Shown in pieces: positions 11,524 to 24,856 of a DNA stretch of 64,000 bases. The notes beneath the pieces are model-generated. The model was not told the origin of the DNA. It saw only the letters and a program-made list of their open reading frames with translations, and did no database searches. Position 1 is the first letter of the stretch. Every line of letters starts with the position of its first letter. Source of the DNA: Atherix ibis (lineage: Eukaryota > Arthropoda > Insecta > Diptera > Athericidae); assembly GCA_958298945.1 (NCBI GenBank), contig OY282607.1, forward strand, positions 79,538,868 to 79,602,867, given 5' to 3'. Position numbers and translations under genes: made by a program.

Positions 11524-14500
11524 TCCTGTTCTGATATTAACAAATGAAAATGTTACAATTGGTATTTATTCAACAATTAATTGAAAGTTTAAAAAAATCG
11601 GAGTTTTTTAACAAGAATATTAAGTAAAATCGCATTGCACAATTATTTTGTCTAATAGAAATTTTATGATTATAATGAAAAAATGTTTAATTATGTCTTT
11701 TATTACTTCCAAGCAAATCCAGAAGCTTCGCAAATATCTTGATGGAGTGACAGTAGGCCAAATTATCAAATTGAATATTATTATAGGGTCTATATTTGTG
11801 AAGCTAAAGAATGAGTTACCAAAAAAAGAAAAATTTTACCTTTTAGATCTTTATTTAGACTATCATGAATACCGAATGGACGAATACACAAAATTAGCAT
11901 ATACTATCCAAAATGAACTCTTGTAATTATAAGAGAAAATTTACGAAAATTTCTTGTTTCTCCGAAAAATAGTTTTCAAATCATAAAATATTCAACCAAA
12001 AAAAAAAAACAACTTTTACATTAAATCACAAAATATTATATTTAATTGATTAAATATATTTGAAAATTTCCCCATTATTTCTCATAAAAGTGAACATTGC
12101 AATAAAAACAAATCTCCTGGATTAAATAGTAAAAAAACAAAGAACAAAAACACCTAAAAATATTATTCAAATTATTATAGACAAAAACAAATTATATTTT
12201 ATTACTAAAATAAAAATAAAAGCAATTATAATAAAAGAATTTAGTACATAAAATTAAGTGTTTGCGATTAAAAGAAGTACAATTTACAGCAGTAATTCTC
12301 AAACTTTTCAATTTATTGAATTATTTTTTGACAAGCTAATGATTGTGACCGCATAAACAGTTTGTGAAACTGTTCTATATTCAATCAATCAATAATAAAT
12401 ATTGATGTGATATTTTTGATTTTTTTTTTCTTTTTTCTTAAATTATTTAAAACAATTTTGATGAGCGTGCAAGTGTGATTAAATTCAAAAATAAGCACGA
12501 ATATCTATTTTGATTTTTCGCCCTATTTCAGTTTTGTTGAAATATTCACAATAAATACGAATATATAATCGGTATTGTTACCTTAGTGAATCGGGCAACG
12601 ACGACGATTATTATTTAATGTTTTACGTGCATGCGAAAATATGATCATTGCGGTCATTGTTCATGTGCGGGCAGCTCATGTTGAATGATTTTCTAATCAG
12701 AAAACTGATAAGAGGCGATTTTTTCTTTCTTTTTGCTTTATAGGCAAATTGAAAAAAAAAAGAAAGCAGCCGAACCTAAGCGATTTAGTTTCTATGCTTT
12801 CTTTTTGCTTCGATTTTGAAGGCTATTAGTTACTTGGCATTTGCGGCTGGAATTCAAATGATTTTTTTTCGTGTTGCATTATTGGCGATAGAGACTTTGT
12901 GAATAGAATAGAATTTTGCCCCTGTTGGAAGGTGAGAGAGCTTTGAACGAATCTTTTGCCATATGAATATTGAACGCAAACGTTAGAAAAGAATAGACGC
13001 ATTGTGCATGCACTTATGCTTGTGCGAAAAAAGGCCGCAAGTATATCTTTTCTTGCTGACGATGTGACAACGACGACGGCTATAACTGAATTCGGCAATT
13101 GCGATTTGTTGCACTCTTGATTTTCTAACGCGCAAAAAATACTCCCTGTCACCGCATTTGAACACAGTACGAAGACCGATTGCCGTCAAATAATTCGCAT
13201 TCTGTGCATCAGATTTCTTACCGCTAATCACATTGTTAGCGCCACCAATGTCACATTCCATTTCGAAAAAATCGTGTACCGTACACTTTTTCTGAATCAT
13301 TTTACTTGCATTTCTTTCGACAAGGAGAAAAGTACATTCAATAAATAAACATATTCGCAAAATTCAAACGCTGAATCCGTCGCTGTTGTCATCTTGTCAA
13401 AAGATGCAAATCTTCCGATTCGAATGAAGCTTGGGTCGCATTTGATGCTACTTATGAAACTATGCACTTACTACCCTTGCGTCTTTCTCTCAAACTACCC
13501 AACACAGCAAACGCCAAACGCCACGAATAATTTCCAACGTCTGGAAAAATGACAGTTGCACTACGAAATAAATTGCAACCAAAAAAAATTCCGTATTTCA
13601 ATTTTTCCTTCGGATTGCACTTTTGGATGCTAGGTACACTTGGAAAGATAGAAAAATAATTCCATATTCTCCTCGTTTCCCACTTTGTTTTTTCTATACA
13701 CGCACAAACACAGTCAAATTTTTAGTTAATTGGTCTGTTTTTATTATTGAAACAAATACCAACAAGAAAAAAATATACTCCTTATATTAGAATTGTCAAT
13801 TATTTGTAACGAGAAAAAATTTTAAAAAAATTGAATGTTATAATATTTTTTACTAACTAAATAAATAACGATATAATAAATAAAAAAACAAAAATAAATC
13901 AATATTAAAATAATTATTAATTAGTTAAAACGAACCGATTATTGAAATTATAACTGAAATGACCTTTTTTGGATAGTGCGTTCCGTATTGCGAACCCACG
14001 TCCCACTACTAGTATTTACGCGCGTCTCAGTTGATCTTGATCTTGAAGTGTAGACCTTCGAATAACAATTTCGACAGTTAAGCTTGTTCTGTATGATCAA
14101 AAGCTTCAGCTTTAGACTGCATAAGTGGAGCAAACTCACCTCCCTGTGTTACCCTAAAAACTTCCATTTACAGAGAGCTGCAAGTCAACCGACCACCACC
14201 ACCACTAATATTATTGATCAACCACATCAACGCGATTTTTAACGCTGTTGCAATTATATACGTGTTCGAACGCTTCAACTTCCTCTCGCTGCCCCATCCC
14301 CTTTGCAATATTAACGATCGTTACTATTTTCAACAAATCCATCTGATTTCCCCTCGTTCTTCGTCAAAAACATTTTAAAAGCTTTTCACGAATATGCGTA
14401 AAATTAAATTATTTTACGTTAGTGTGCGCACCAGTTAGCTTTGTAGGCACACAGAACGGCTATAATGGCATTACGTGTACGTCGCCCGCACTAACCAATT

Positions 14501-16884
14501 GATTGTGTGAACTTTTGCAAAGCAACCGCACTCGATAATCGGGCACGCAACAAACACATCCATCAGAAGGCATCGACAAACATTGCTGCAGCGTTTCTGA
14601 GTGCCGTGCATTAAGAAGACTGCATAACGGACGACCTTGACAATGAAATGTTCGTCGTTTTTTTCGATCGCCTTTCGCTGTGCTCTGTGTTCATGACAGT
14701 GCATACTGTCCACGGAGTGTCCGCCAATCATCAATTTTGCATTCCTTCGCTGATTATTTATTCACAGTCATGGGCCCCAAATACACAGCCGCACTTTGTC
14801 AACTGATAGCATATTCGCACGTTAAAACAACTGCACTAGTGTTTGTCCGCTAAAAGTTTTTACTGCACTTGAAAAGTGCATTTTTATCACAATTGATCTG
14901 CAACAACAGCAGCAGCAGCAGCGAAATTACAGCAAATAGAATGGGCAGCGTCAGTTTGTTCAAATCGAAAAGAAATTGCAATATCCCTTGTACTCTCTTC
15001 CCCATTTTCCAATCCATAAAAGGATAACAAAATCAACTGAATACGAACTACCCACTAAAGTTTACTGCATGAAATGACGCAGCTGGTGCAGTTCTTCTTC
15101 GTACTGCACTCACCTCCATTAGTGTCACTCTTCATTCTCGAATGCATGCTGCGCTGACCGCTAACACAATTGCATTTAATTGCTCAGGGTGGCCAGCGAT
15201 AAAGAGCGGATAGATTCGCGCATGCGTATGTTCGCATTATTGGTACTCGAAAGTGCGATAAAAAGAAAAGCCACCGGACAAGCGCTTAGCTGACAACATA
15301 ACATCGAAACGCTGCGCACTCCGCAAAGCGCAAATATCGCACCGCACGGACACTCTGTCAAGCGCGTGATAAACTGCAGCCTCCGCTTTTTTCTCTTTCG
15401 TTTTGTTCTCTTTTACCACTGCTCCATGGCCATATGTGTATACTTGTGCACTTTTTCCTCTTGTTTTTCCTTTATTTCTGTTTACATTGTTGTTCATTCT
15501 CGTATTTATTTACTTTTTGATGCTGTTTTGTGATCGTTTTTTTTCCTGCCCGATTATGTAAAGTTGCAACTGTACGCACACATCAGCTTACACACGTAAC
15601 CAATCGATGAGCAAACGATTATGATTCGGCCTGTTGGGCGATGGAGTAAACGTGTGCGTGCGTGTGTAACCGACCCGATATCCGATTTACGAAGATGACG
15701 GACGGACGATGAAAAGAAAAGAAAAGTGCGCTGGGACGATCGCTGTGGAACGTATGCGATTCGAACCTTTCGGTGCTGAAGAATGAATGAATGAATTTGT
15801 GGAATGCAGCAAGGATAAGTTTTCGATTGGCCAACTAGAAACTGGACTCTGAACCAGTCTAAGCGTTTTCACAAAATTTTCGGAAATCCTACATTTGAGA
15901 TGAGCCAGTTTTTTGTTGTATTTATTTTGATGCAATCACCAAAAATGCAATTGATTCTATTTTTCGAAATTAATTTTCTTTTATTTTATTGACTGCGAAT
16001 CAGATTCTGATCAAGAGGATACACATAACATATACTCGTAAATATATACAATCGCTAACAATTCAAGACCAACCCATAGAAGTACGCAATCGCAACAAGT
16101 GAAATGAATGGAAACGTTTTGTGCATGCGAATCTTAACACCCACGCAGTTGTGCAGTTGTTAGCAACAGAAATTATTGCGATGCACTTGGGAATTTCAAT
16201 GAATGCACAAACAGTTGGATGCATGCATGCCCCCTTTCCTCACAACCGATCTTACATAAACGATCCATTTTGCAATTATGCGACCGACTAACTGACTGAC
16301 TGACTAACACAAACTTTGACTTTGACAGAGCTGAGGCAATTGGACACCGAATGATGATCGGTCATCGCTTAGAATATTCTTGCCCATCTTTTATTGTACT
16401 CCTTTGACAGGGAATGTTTTTGTATGTCTTTTGATTTTTTTTTCTCGATTTAATAAAAAAAAATGTGTTTTCTTATCGAATAATAAAAAAACCTTTTTGG
16501 ACAAGTCAAGATTCAGTTCCTTAAAAATATGACAGTATTCAGAATTTTGTCGTTCTACTTGGCAATTGCTGTTGTAAGGTTTTATCGTTTCTTATTATAG
16601 TTGACAATATTTTGTGCATTATTGTTTTTTCCTTTTATTTTATAGAAAAATTTTCTTCAAAAACCAAAAACCACCTTTCAATTCTCACACACTCAGAAGC
16701 ATACATGTCGTGTTATCGATTTTGCAGTTCGGAGAGTACAGCCCTGTTATTTAATAGCTATTAATATAATATATAAATCAAATAAGTATTTGTTTAAAAT
16801 GAAGTGTGCCATTTTATATTATGGATTGTTAAAAGTGTAGTGATTTTACCATAGTCAAATTTTTTGTTGTTTTCAAACAAAATT
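11524..16884. other. Non-coding stretch; less AT-rich at 12.9-15.9 kb
   Basis: 11.5-12.5 kb is very AT-rich and apparently empty. 12.9-15.9 kb is noticeably richer in G+C, with scattered short open frames on the minus strand, a CAG run (14908-14921), a GAAT run (15780-15795) and a GACT run (about 16288-16308). None of the frames carries a motif I recognise. The character fits regulatory DNA or untranslated exons, but I cannot show either. Confidence 0.45.
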
Positions 16885-17500
16885 TTCTTCAGCGATGAGA
16901 CTTACATCTGGATCAGTGAATACATTTAATAAGAAATATTTCCGTTTATGGGGCCACGAAAACCCACACTCTATTGTGAAGAAGCCATTGTATCTTCGAT
17001 TGTGGAGAAGCCATTGCATTATGGTCTGATCGTGTCATTGCTCCATATTTCTTTGAAAATGAAGAAGGAGAGATGGTTACGCTCAATTCTGAGTACTATG
17101 ACCGTATAATAACTGACTTCTTTTAGTCTAAAATTAAGGATTTGAATCGGGATTATATGTGGTTTTAATAAAACAGCGTTACAAGCTACACAACTTGATA
17201 AATTTTAGCTTTATTGCACGAACAAACCCTAAGACATGTAATGTTAAGAATTGGTAATATCAACTGGCCTCCAAGATCATGCGATTTGAAGCCATCATTA
17301 ACTTTTTCTTGTAAAAATGATGTGTTCTTACACAAACAATCTTCAAACTAAAGAGTAACATATTTATAAATCCATATCCATCAAGTAATAGGCGAATTAT
17401 AGCCCTTAAAAGTCATCAAAAATTACCCCAAAAGAAATGAGTACCTGCAAGAAATGAGTACCTGCAAGAAGTCTTTAATTTTTATTAAAATCTGAATTTA
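16885..17500 (+). pseudogene. DD41D (rosa-like) Tc1/mariner transposase relic
   Basis: Fragments of the catalytic domain appear in order: FFSDETYIWISEY (first Asp at 16894-16896), LWGHENPHSIVKKPLY, APYFFENEEGEMVTLNSEYY, DRIITDFF, a ruined QQDGAT site (two stops, Asp changed to Asn, about 17162), then NWPPRSCDLKP (about 17262-17293) and a degraded C-terminus. The signature NWPPRSCDL matches the copies at 27, 35 and 56 kb. No N-terminal domain or terminal repeats are visible. Two short tandem duplications occur inside: a 26-bp unit at 16976-17027, and a 17-bp gaaatgagtacctgcaa doublet at about 17437-17470. Confidence 0.85.
16976..17027 (+). repeat. 26-bp tandem duplication inside transposase relic
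   Basis: The segment gtgaagaagccattgtatc... is followed directly by a slightly diverged second copy, gtggagaagccattgcatt... It covers the codons for VKKPLY. This is the same part of the protein that has become a 72-bp satellite in the copy at 56 kb. Confidence 0.85.
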
Positions 17501-20500
17501 AAGTGTGTTCTATTTACCTTTACTTTCAGAAAGTACAATTTGGATAACATTTCATTATTGTAGGTACTCCAAACATGACACACAATTTCCGACTAAACTA
17601 TTCCACAAAAAGGATGTATTATAAAATGTGGATAATAGGCATATGTAATAATAAAAAATAAGAAGATAAGAAGGATTTTCAGTTTTTGTTTCATGCCCCA
17701 AAAAAAAAATATAAAAATATTCATAAAAATGGACTAATATTTCAGAAGAATTATGGGGTTGCCCCATTCGACAGTTATAAGTTATACTAAAAACAATTTC
17801 GATGGGGGGTGGGGGGGGGTGTGGTTGCTTTAGATCCGGTTTCATTTAAAATTTTCTTGCACCCAAAATCATATCATGAACATTTTTATTTTTTAAGCAA
17901 CCTTTAAGGATAAAATAAAAATTTAAAAAAGAAACTTTACTAATAGAAAAAAAGTTTTCGCAGAATTTGTGCTTTAAAGGTTGTGGGTGAGTTGTACAAA
18001 AGAATGCCTATTTTCGGGGAGGATATACAACTGTTGCTGTACGTTTTTTAGAGAATTTTTTAGATATTTCTTTTTAAAAATTTTCTAATACTTTATTTCT
18101 TAATTGTTTTTTTTTTTAAATTTGTCTTTAAAAAAACCGATTTGAATTGGTTTTTAAGTTATCAGTATAATTAGGGATGTTTTTCCGCAATTTTTCCACT
18201 CCCATGCTCTACTGTTTCTTGTTTTTCTACTAAATTCAATTTTTTTTCCATAAGTCATTTTGATAAAAATAGTTTTTTTTTTCATTTTTAATATTTTTAA
18301 ATTAAGTTTTATTTTGTTTTTGATATTTTTTTGAAAATTGAAACCACATTTTTTCGTTTGGACTCGTTTTTGACTTTAAATTTAATGCATTGTAAATATT
18401 AGTTTGATCAACAAAAAAAAGGTTATAAAAACGATTATATGATAGTAAAATCTGTGATACGTTTCTCGATGAAAAGGTATAATTTTCTGGTATAATATAA
18501 GGGCCATAAATTGGGAAAAGTTGAAAATTATTGTACTTTTAATAAATCTTTGCAAAAAATGTTTTTCTTTTACATCCAATGGCAATATGATTTTTATAGT
18601 AGATTTATGCACCTTTGCAAGGTAGAGGATCTACCGTATAATCTTTTTTTATTGATATTCCATGTAATATATTCGTTAAAAAGGCGATTTCTAGTCTGTG
18701 GGGGAGATTCCTTGCAGTATGCACATTACTATAAGAAATGTCCTCTTTGGAAAAACGGTAATGAAAGATTCTATTTTGCCTAGAAGTCCTTTAAAACTGA
18801 TTTTTGTTGTGTGCAGAGTTAGCGACACTAGAATAACCGCATTCAAAACAGTCCATTACAGAACAAATGTCACTCAAAATTACCATTAAAAAAATTATAG
18901 TATTTGTGCAACTGGGTAAAAAAAATAGTCTCTCCTATTGATAATATTTACAATTTTTCTTTTTCTTTCTCAATTTAATTAGAATAATTACAAAAATAAA
19001 TTTAAAGCATAGAATGATGAGTTATTTGTAAAATGATTACAATTCTTTTTCGTTTGTTTTCAATTTACCAATTTTAATTCAATTAGTGCAAATTAAATTT
19101 TTGCATAGTTTTCAACTAAATGAAGGGGGACAGGGGTGGTAAAAAAAAGGCCCATGGTAAAATGTCATATGAAATTTGTATGAATATAAATGCAAATTGC
19201 GAACACAACTTCGATCGAAAGTTTGTAAATTTTCAAATTGTAAACGTTTTACTAATTGCAAAAGGATCAATGCAGAAGTGAAGGGTGTGAAAAAAATTCA
19301 ATGAAATCAATAAAAATTCAGTTATACTTGTACAAAAAAAAACGAATAATTCATTTTGTAAATGGCAGTTATCACACGGCAAACGTTTCAATGCCAATTA
19401 CGTTAAGTGCATAACGTCGTCTAGCTGACCCGAAGGATGGGACTCGGGCTGTGGTACAACATCTTTATTAGTGAGTAAACTAATCGGAAATAGTTAGTGT
19501 CTCTGTCCACGTGCTATGCGCTTAAAATCTGCATAAACGTTAAAATTGAATTTCGATTGCTGTCCTTATTTTCGATTGCTTTTACCGCCATATACGAACA
19601 CATTAAGGAAGGTTCCATTCTCGGCAGGAAAACGTATCTTCTTTGGAACAAAACGTGAATGCAGACACTCAAATCTGTTGCCAGAAACTTACCTTTTCGC
19701 CAAAAATAGAAAAAAACCTAAAAAAAACTAAACAAAAATAATAAAAAGACTCGCAATATTGTCTGTAATGGACCATAACATCTGCTGTGCCCAACGAATC
19801 AGTTGTTTCCACGTTCAACTTTCAGAGCTTCTAGCCTTTGATGACTAACGTAACATTTTGTACAAATTTTCAACACGAACTGAAATTTTAACAACGTAAT
19901 CTCTAAGGATACCTGGTCCTATTAGGATGGCATCCTTACAACTGGTGTTGTTCTATGGAAATTCCCTGCAAAGATGGACACCAGCTAACGATAGCGTAAC
20001 ATTTTCAAATCAAGGAGTTGATTCAATTTGGACTTTATCCTTTTAACTGAAGGCAATTTCGAGAAAAAAATTTACACCACATAAGAGGAGTAAAATCCAA
20101 TAGGATGAGTAAGTACATCCTACTATTTTGGGTTCGATAGTCGATAGTCTGACTTTTTTTTTAATTATCATGTGAGATTTTAATCCTATTTGTAGGGAAA
20201 TAATAAAAGAAAAATTAAAAATGATCAATATTAGAAAAATTGTGCTCAAATGCTCAAGTGTAAAAAAAAAATCAGTTCAAATAAATTTTTAATTGATTTA
20301 CAAGAAAAAAAATTCCAAAGCTAATTTCTTACATTTTATAATATAAGAAAAATTTCATGTCAATTTCATTAAAAGAAAATACATAGAAAAAAACTCCGTC
20401 TACTACTTACTTAATATTAAAAACAAAATGTTTTAATGGCGGCTTTCATTAATTAAACACCACCAAATGAGTAGACAAAAAAATATCTCATTAAATAAAT

Positions 20501-23190
20501 CAGCATCTTTCCATAATTAATACGACGAGAAGACATTGCTTAGAATTTAATGATAACTTTTAGAAAAAAAAACCTCAACTAAAAAACAATAAATCGCATT
20601 AGTTGCTGATTCGTGGGAGGGTGAGTTACCGCTAAACCCCCCTCTAACTTCTCAAACCGAACAAATAAATAATAGCATTGCAACAAAGTACGTGCCTAAT
20701 AGTAAATCTATCACGAGTTAATGAATTTTAAAGTTTCATTTATTTATTTTGTGTACAATGTTAACTCAGCTTTGGGAAAATTTCCGAAAGCTTTACGTAC
20801 ACAATAGTGAGTAGTATAGTGTATATGCGCTGCTGTATTTGCAAATGAGTACTTTACTCTTTTGACCTTCAACTTAATATTTTGTTCAAGGAGAATTGCA
20901 TTTTCCCATTTTCCCCTTTTTCCCATATTTTCCACGACGCGTTTCATATTCTCTGCAAAACTATTCATTTCGCAAAATATCAACGGCCGCCAATTTTTCC
21001 TTTACTTAAACAATTTGTAATCAAACGAAAAAGATAAGAAAATATCGGTACACAAAATGCACATATATTAATAGTGACTTTTTGTGCAAACAGTTGTAAA
21101 AAAAAAAGGAACAAAAAACAAACAACAAAAACCAAAAACAAAAGTTCATATTTAAGCACATAAAATATCGTCCATAATCAACAACACTTTAAATTAGAAA
21201 CAAGTTCAACAACTTGTTAAATATTATTGCTTTGAATAATAGTAATGAAATCAACAAAACAAAAAAAAAATTCCACCATCTGGGGAAGAGCAGTGGAACG
21301 AAAGGCTGAATGGAGGGAGGATTAAGTGGAGCCGAATAGTTCTGGCTGGTAATAATTATAAATCAAATCTGATGAAATACATTCGAGTTTGAGTTTTCAC
21401 AGGGAGGGGTGAGGGGAGAGGGGGCATCTTAAAGCCGGATAATAAAAAAGAAATGAGTGCACAAATAAAATATAGGCAAATGCACTAAACTGCATACAAA
21501 GACAATCCGTTGAGTTGAAATAGTAACAAAAGCTCTTTCCGGAGGTGATGAAACGATTTGAAAAAAGCTCACAACTGAAAAGCAAAGCTTGAATAGTTTT
21601 TATTGACAGACAAATTAAAAGCACAAGCGAGTAAGCAAGAAGAGGGGGGATTATACCACATCAGCTGAATTGTTTTAGTTCATCGCGTAGATTCGCTACA
21701 ATTTGATAAATATAGAAATTTTCTAATAAGAAAAAAAAATCGAAAAAATTACAATTACGAATGCTACGTGAGTTAGCTTGAGTTCGTAATCAATGAAGTG
21801 CACGGTGCAGTACGGTGCGGTGCGGTGCGGTGGTGCCTAGTGCACTTAAAGGGGGAAGCGAAATGAAAAAATGCACTGCAAATCGAGGGCTAAGCGGAGT
21901 ACACGGATTGGTAACCAAGGATGTTCAGCACGAAGGACGAGAGCATAAAAAAATAATATAAAACACAGAAAGGACAATAAAAATTTGTATTGCCCAAAAG
22001 CTTTTTTCTTTTATTTCCTTTTTTTTTGGTATAGAAAACCGTCATTGATGAATAAGCTCAGGCAGTACTGACTGACTGACAAGGCCCATGAGAACCGTCA
22101 GATAATAAAAGATAAACAAAAAGTGAAACGAAGAAAAAACACACGAAAAGTGTAGTACAACAGGACTGATCAGAGCGTTGCATGCGAGCTTTAAATATAT
22201 ACCATTTCTTTAACAATAACAACTACAATTACAAACACAAGAACAGCACAATAATAATGGCGACATGATATTAACTTGTTAAATTGGGCAGGATTAAGGG
22301 ACGCCAAGAGGAAGATTACCAACGAACCCTCCCAAGTAGTGCTACTGAAAAGTGCATTCGCCCCACTCGAAGCGAAAACTTTTCACTGGAAATCATATAT
22401 TGTACATTTTGTACAAGCAGTGATAAAAAAAAACCAAATAAAAAATTTCGAAAAAAAATTTAAATGAAAAAATTAATAAGAAAAAAATGGAAACGAAAAT
22501 AAAAGTGCAATAATGCAATGGCTAAGAGAGAGGGAGGAACAATAGTTGCTGGCTAAATATTTGTTATAGTAGTTGTCTGTGCAGGGGGAAGGCGGGGGGG
22601 TCGACAGGTGGTAAGTGTAGCGGTTAGTGGTGAATAAGGGTGGGTAGCAGCCACAGTGGTTGATTATAAGGGGTGGGATGAAATGGAGGATAAGTGTTAG
22701 CTGCCACAAGTAACGTAGATGGCGTGAGTGTAGTTTGAATTGGTTGTGCTTATGGGGTGGACTTTTACGAAAAAGCAGCTTAAAGCTTATTCAAATGGAA
22801 TTTTTTTTAAAGAAACACCGAAATTATGATTAACAAAAAATCTTATTCGAAGAAAATATGCGAATTTATCGGAAAAAAAGATAAAAAAGAGACTATGCCT
22901 TTTGCCGACAATTTTTCTGCGGTATTTCTGAAAGAGGAGGTAGTCTTTGTTTGAAGAATATTTTAATACAAAAGGATGATTATTGATTCAAAAACTTTGA
23001 TTTAAGAATTCTTAACTTTTTAGAGAAAGTTACGGAAATTTATTTCATTTCGAGCAGATATATTTTTGCTAACCTCATAAATACTCCTTTCCATAGTTAT
23101 CTTTCCGTTTTCGGGAAATATTTTTTTGTTTGTAATAGTTGTTAATTAATTAATTTTGAGATCCTAATAGAAATTATAAGACTCGTTATT
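17501..23190. other. Non-coding stretch, no recognisable gene
   Basis: Very AT-rich with many A/T homopolymers. Notable small items are two G-runs at 17804-17819, a ggtgc pentamer run at about 21811-21833 flanked by inverted aagtgcac/gtgcactt arms, and purine-rich tracts around 21.3-22.7 kb. The short open frames show no family motif. The many AATAAA words are expected from the composition and are not called as polyadenylation sites. Confidence 0.5.
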
Positions 23191-23194
23191 GGGT

Positions 23195-23475
23195 ATATAA
23201 TTACGATCTAAGGAAACCTTGCTTTTATGTTACTCTAAATACATTCTTCCAAATCAGGAGTGATTATAAGGCAATCTAGATATTATGATAACCCAATCTT
23301 ACTCCTAAATTAGTGGTGATTCGAAGGCAACAATGATTTTAGGTCACCCCAAACTTACTCCCAAATCAGAGGAGATTCTAAGGCAATCTTGATTTTGTCT
23401 CAATCCAAACCTAAAAATCATAATTGGAAATGATTTTTAGGCAATTTTTATTTCGATATCACCCCAAACATACTC
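23195..23475. repeat. 56-bp minisatellite, four to five diverged copies
   Basis: A unit containing aacttactcccaaatca, then g(a/t)gattctaaggcaatc and a T-rich end, recurs with the anchor aaggcaa at 23268, 23324 and 23380 and a degraded copy near 23438. Spacings are therefore 56, 56 and 58 bp. The outer copies are diverged. No coding potential is seen. Confidence 0.8.
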
Positions 23476-24087
23476 GTTAATATAAGAAAATAGTAAATAA
23501 AAGTGTTTTTTTTTTAATTTCGGTTAGTCCTTCTTCCAAGGATTAATGTTATTTCCTATATTTTCCACCAATTATGAATAAGTAAACCTCCTCCTCAGCG
23601 GAATATTTTGATTTCTGAATCATATCGGACGGAATATGTTATTTGCTGGTTTGTCATGGAAATTTTCTTTTATATGGAATAGAATGAACAATTTGATATT
23701 TTCAGGACTTGTAGTCTTAATAAAATTTAATTATAAATTGTTTGTTACAATAAATGATAGAAATATTAAGTTTGGAAGCTATTAGAATCACGAGATGTAG
23801 CAGAAAAGTAATGTGACAGGACTGAGAACTATGGACTTTTTCTAGACATACCTTGTACGTTAATATATCCTAGACGTGCAGTACGAATTTCGACCTGGTC
23901 TGGTAACTACCCCCGACTCTATTAAGCGTGATAAGTAAAATCGTTTTTTTTGTACTGCGTTATGCAAATTTTCGCTCGAAACAGCGAAATTTGGAGCAAT
24001 GATGTACCATAACATTTTGTGTTTCGCTTGGTGAATCGAGGAATTTGACTTACGACAACCCATTCGAATGGGAAATATTCCTTATCA

Positions 24088-24856
24088 AAAGCCCAAGTTT
24101 TTCAGTGGAATTATGTTGTTTGTGGAAAGCCGAGAACCTCGTTCAGGGAGGTCTTTAATACGGAAAACTGATGAAAATCTCCAACAAATGAGGGCTCTTG
24201 TGAGGTCAAACCATCGATTAACATTAAAGCTTCTTGAAGGGGAGGTCTTTAACATCGAAAACTGATGAAAATCTGCAACAAATGAGGGCTCTTGTGAGGT
24301 CAAACCATCGATTAACATTGAAGCTCCTTGAAGAGGAGGTCTTTAACATCGAAAACTGATGAAAATCTGCAACAATAGAGGGCTCTTGTGAGGTCAGACC
24401 ATCGATTAACATTGAAGCTCCTTGAAGGGGAGGTCTTTAACATCGAAAACTGATGAAAATCTGCAACAAATGAGGGCTCTTGTGAGGTCAAACCATCGAT
24501 TAACATTGAAACTCCTTGAAGGGGAGTTCTTTAACATTGAAAACTGATGAAAATCTGCAACAATAGAGGGCTCTTGTGAGGTCAGATCATCGATGAACAT
24601 CGAAGGTCCTTAAAGAGCATTCTCCGCGTCAGATCAGACATTGCATGTACTTGGATGCTCCGCCGTGACAAAAGCATCTGTCATACGGCCACCTCCGTCA
24701 AGGTGCTTTTTTTTGTCGGAAAAAGGGATTCCTGTGGTTTTCTAGTACCTTTATTTACCTAATCTGAGTACGGATGACTTTTTTGTTCCCCAAGATCTCC
24801 TTTGTACTGTCGATAAAATCCAAAGGAGTGTAACCGAGGAGCTTAAGATTTATTAA
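24088..24856 (+). pseudogene. Mariner (DD34D) transposase relic with expanded DNA-binding region
   Basis: The plus strand starts with FVESREPRSGRSLIRKTDEN (about 24118-24177) and continues LQQMRALVRSNHRLTLKLL (to about 24234), the second part of the mariner helix-turn-helix domain. This segment is then repeated as a 94-bp array (separate entry). After the array the gene resumes far downstream, with everything carrying the first catalytic Asp deleted. LRRDKSICHTATSVKV holds the second Asp (codon 24667-24669). A frameshift follows, then SEKGIPVV, then STDDFFVPQ with the third Asp (24776-24778), and VDKIQRSVTEELK up to a stop near 24855. The two aspartates are about 34 codons apart once the frameshift is allowed for. 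The same family is present at 2.9-3.4 kb. It is non-functional. Confidence 0.85.
24147..24616. repeat. 94-bp satellite array, five copies, derived from transposase coding DNA
   Basis: Units begin (ggaggtcttt or close variant) at 24147, 24241, 24335, 24429 and 24523, exactly 94 bp apart. Each unit contains the codons for KTDENLQQMRALVRSN and HRLTLKLLE of the surrounding mariner relic. Since 94 is not a multiple of three, each unit shifts frame and the array cannot encode a repeated domain. Copies 2 and 4 share caacaaatg and gtcaaacc. Copies 3 and 5 share caacaatag and gtcaga. This gives an alternating, dimer-like arrangement. Confidence 0.95.

Noticed and set aside
22707..22721. 15-bp match between 22.71 kb and the left end of the Mos1-like mariner
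   Set aside because: A match of this length is expected about once or twice by chance in a window of this size.
24085..24600. Set of similar minus-strand frames with MLIDGLTSQEPS
   Set aside because: They are the reverse strand of the 94-bp satellite. The informative reading is the plus-strand transposase.
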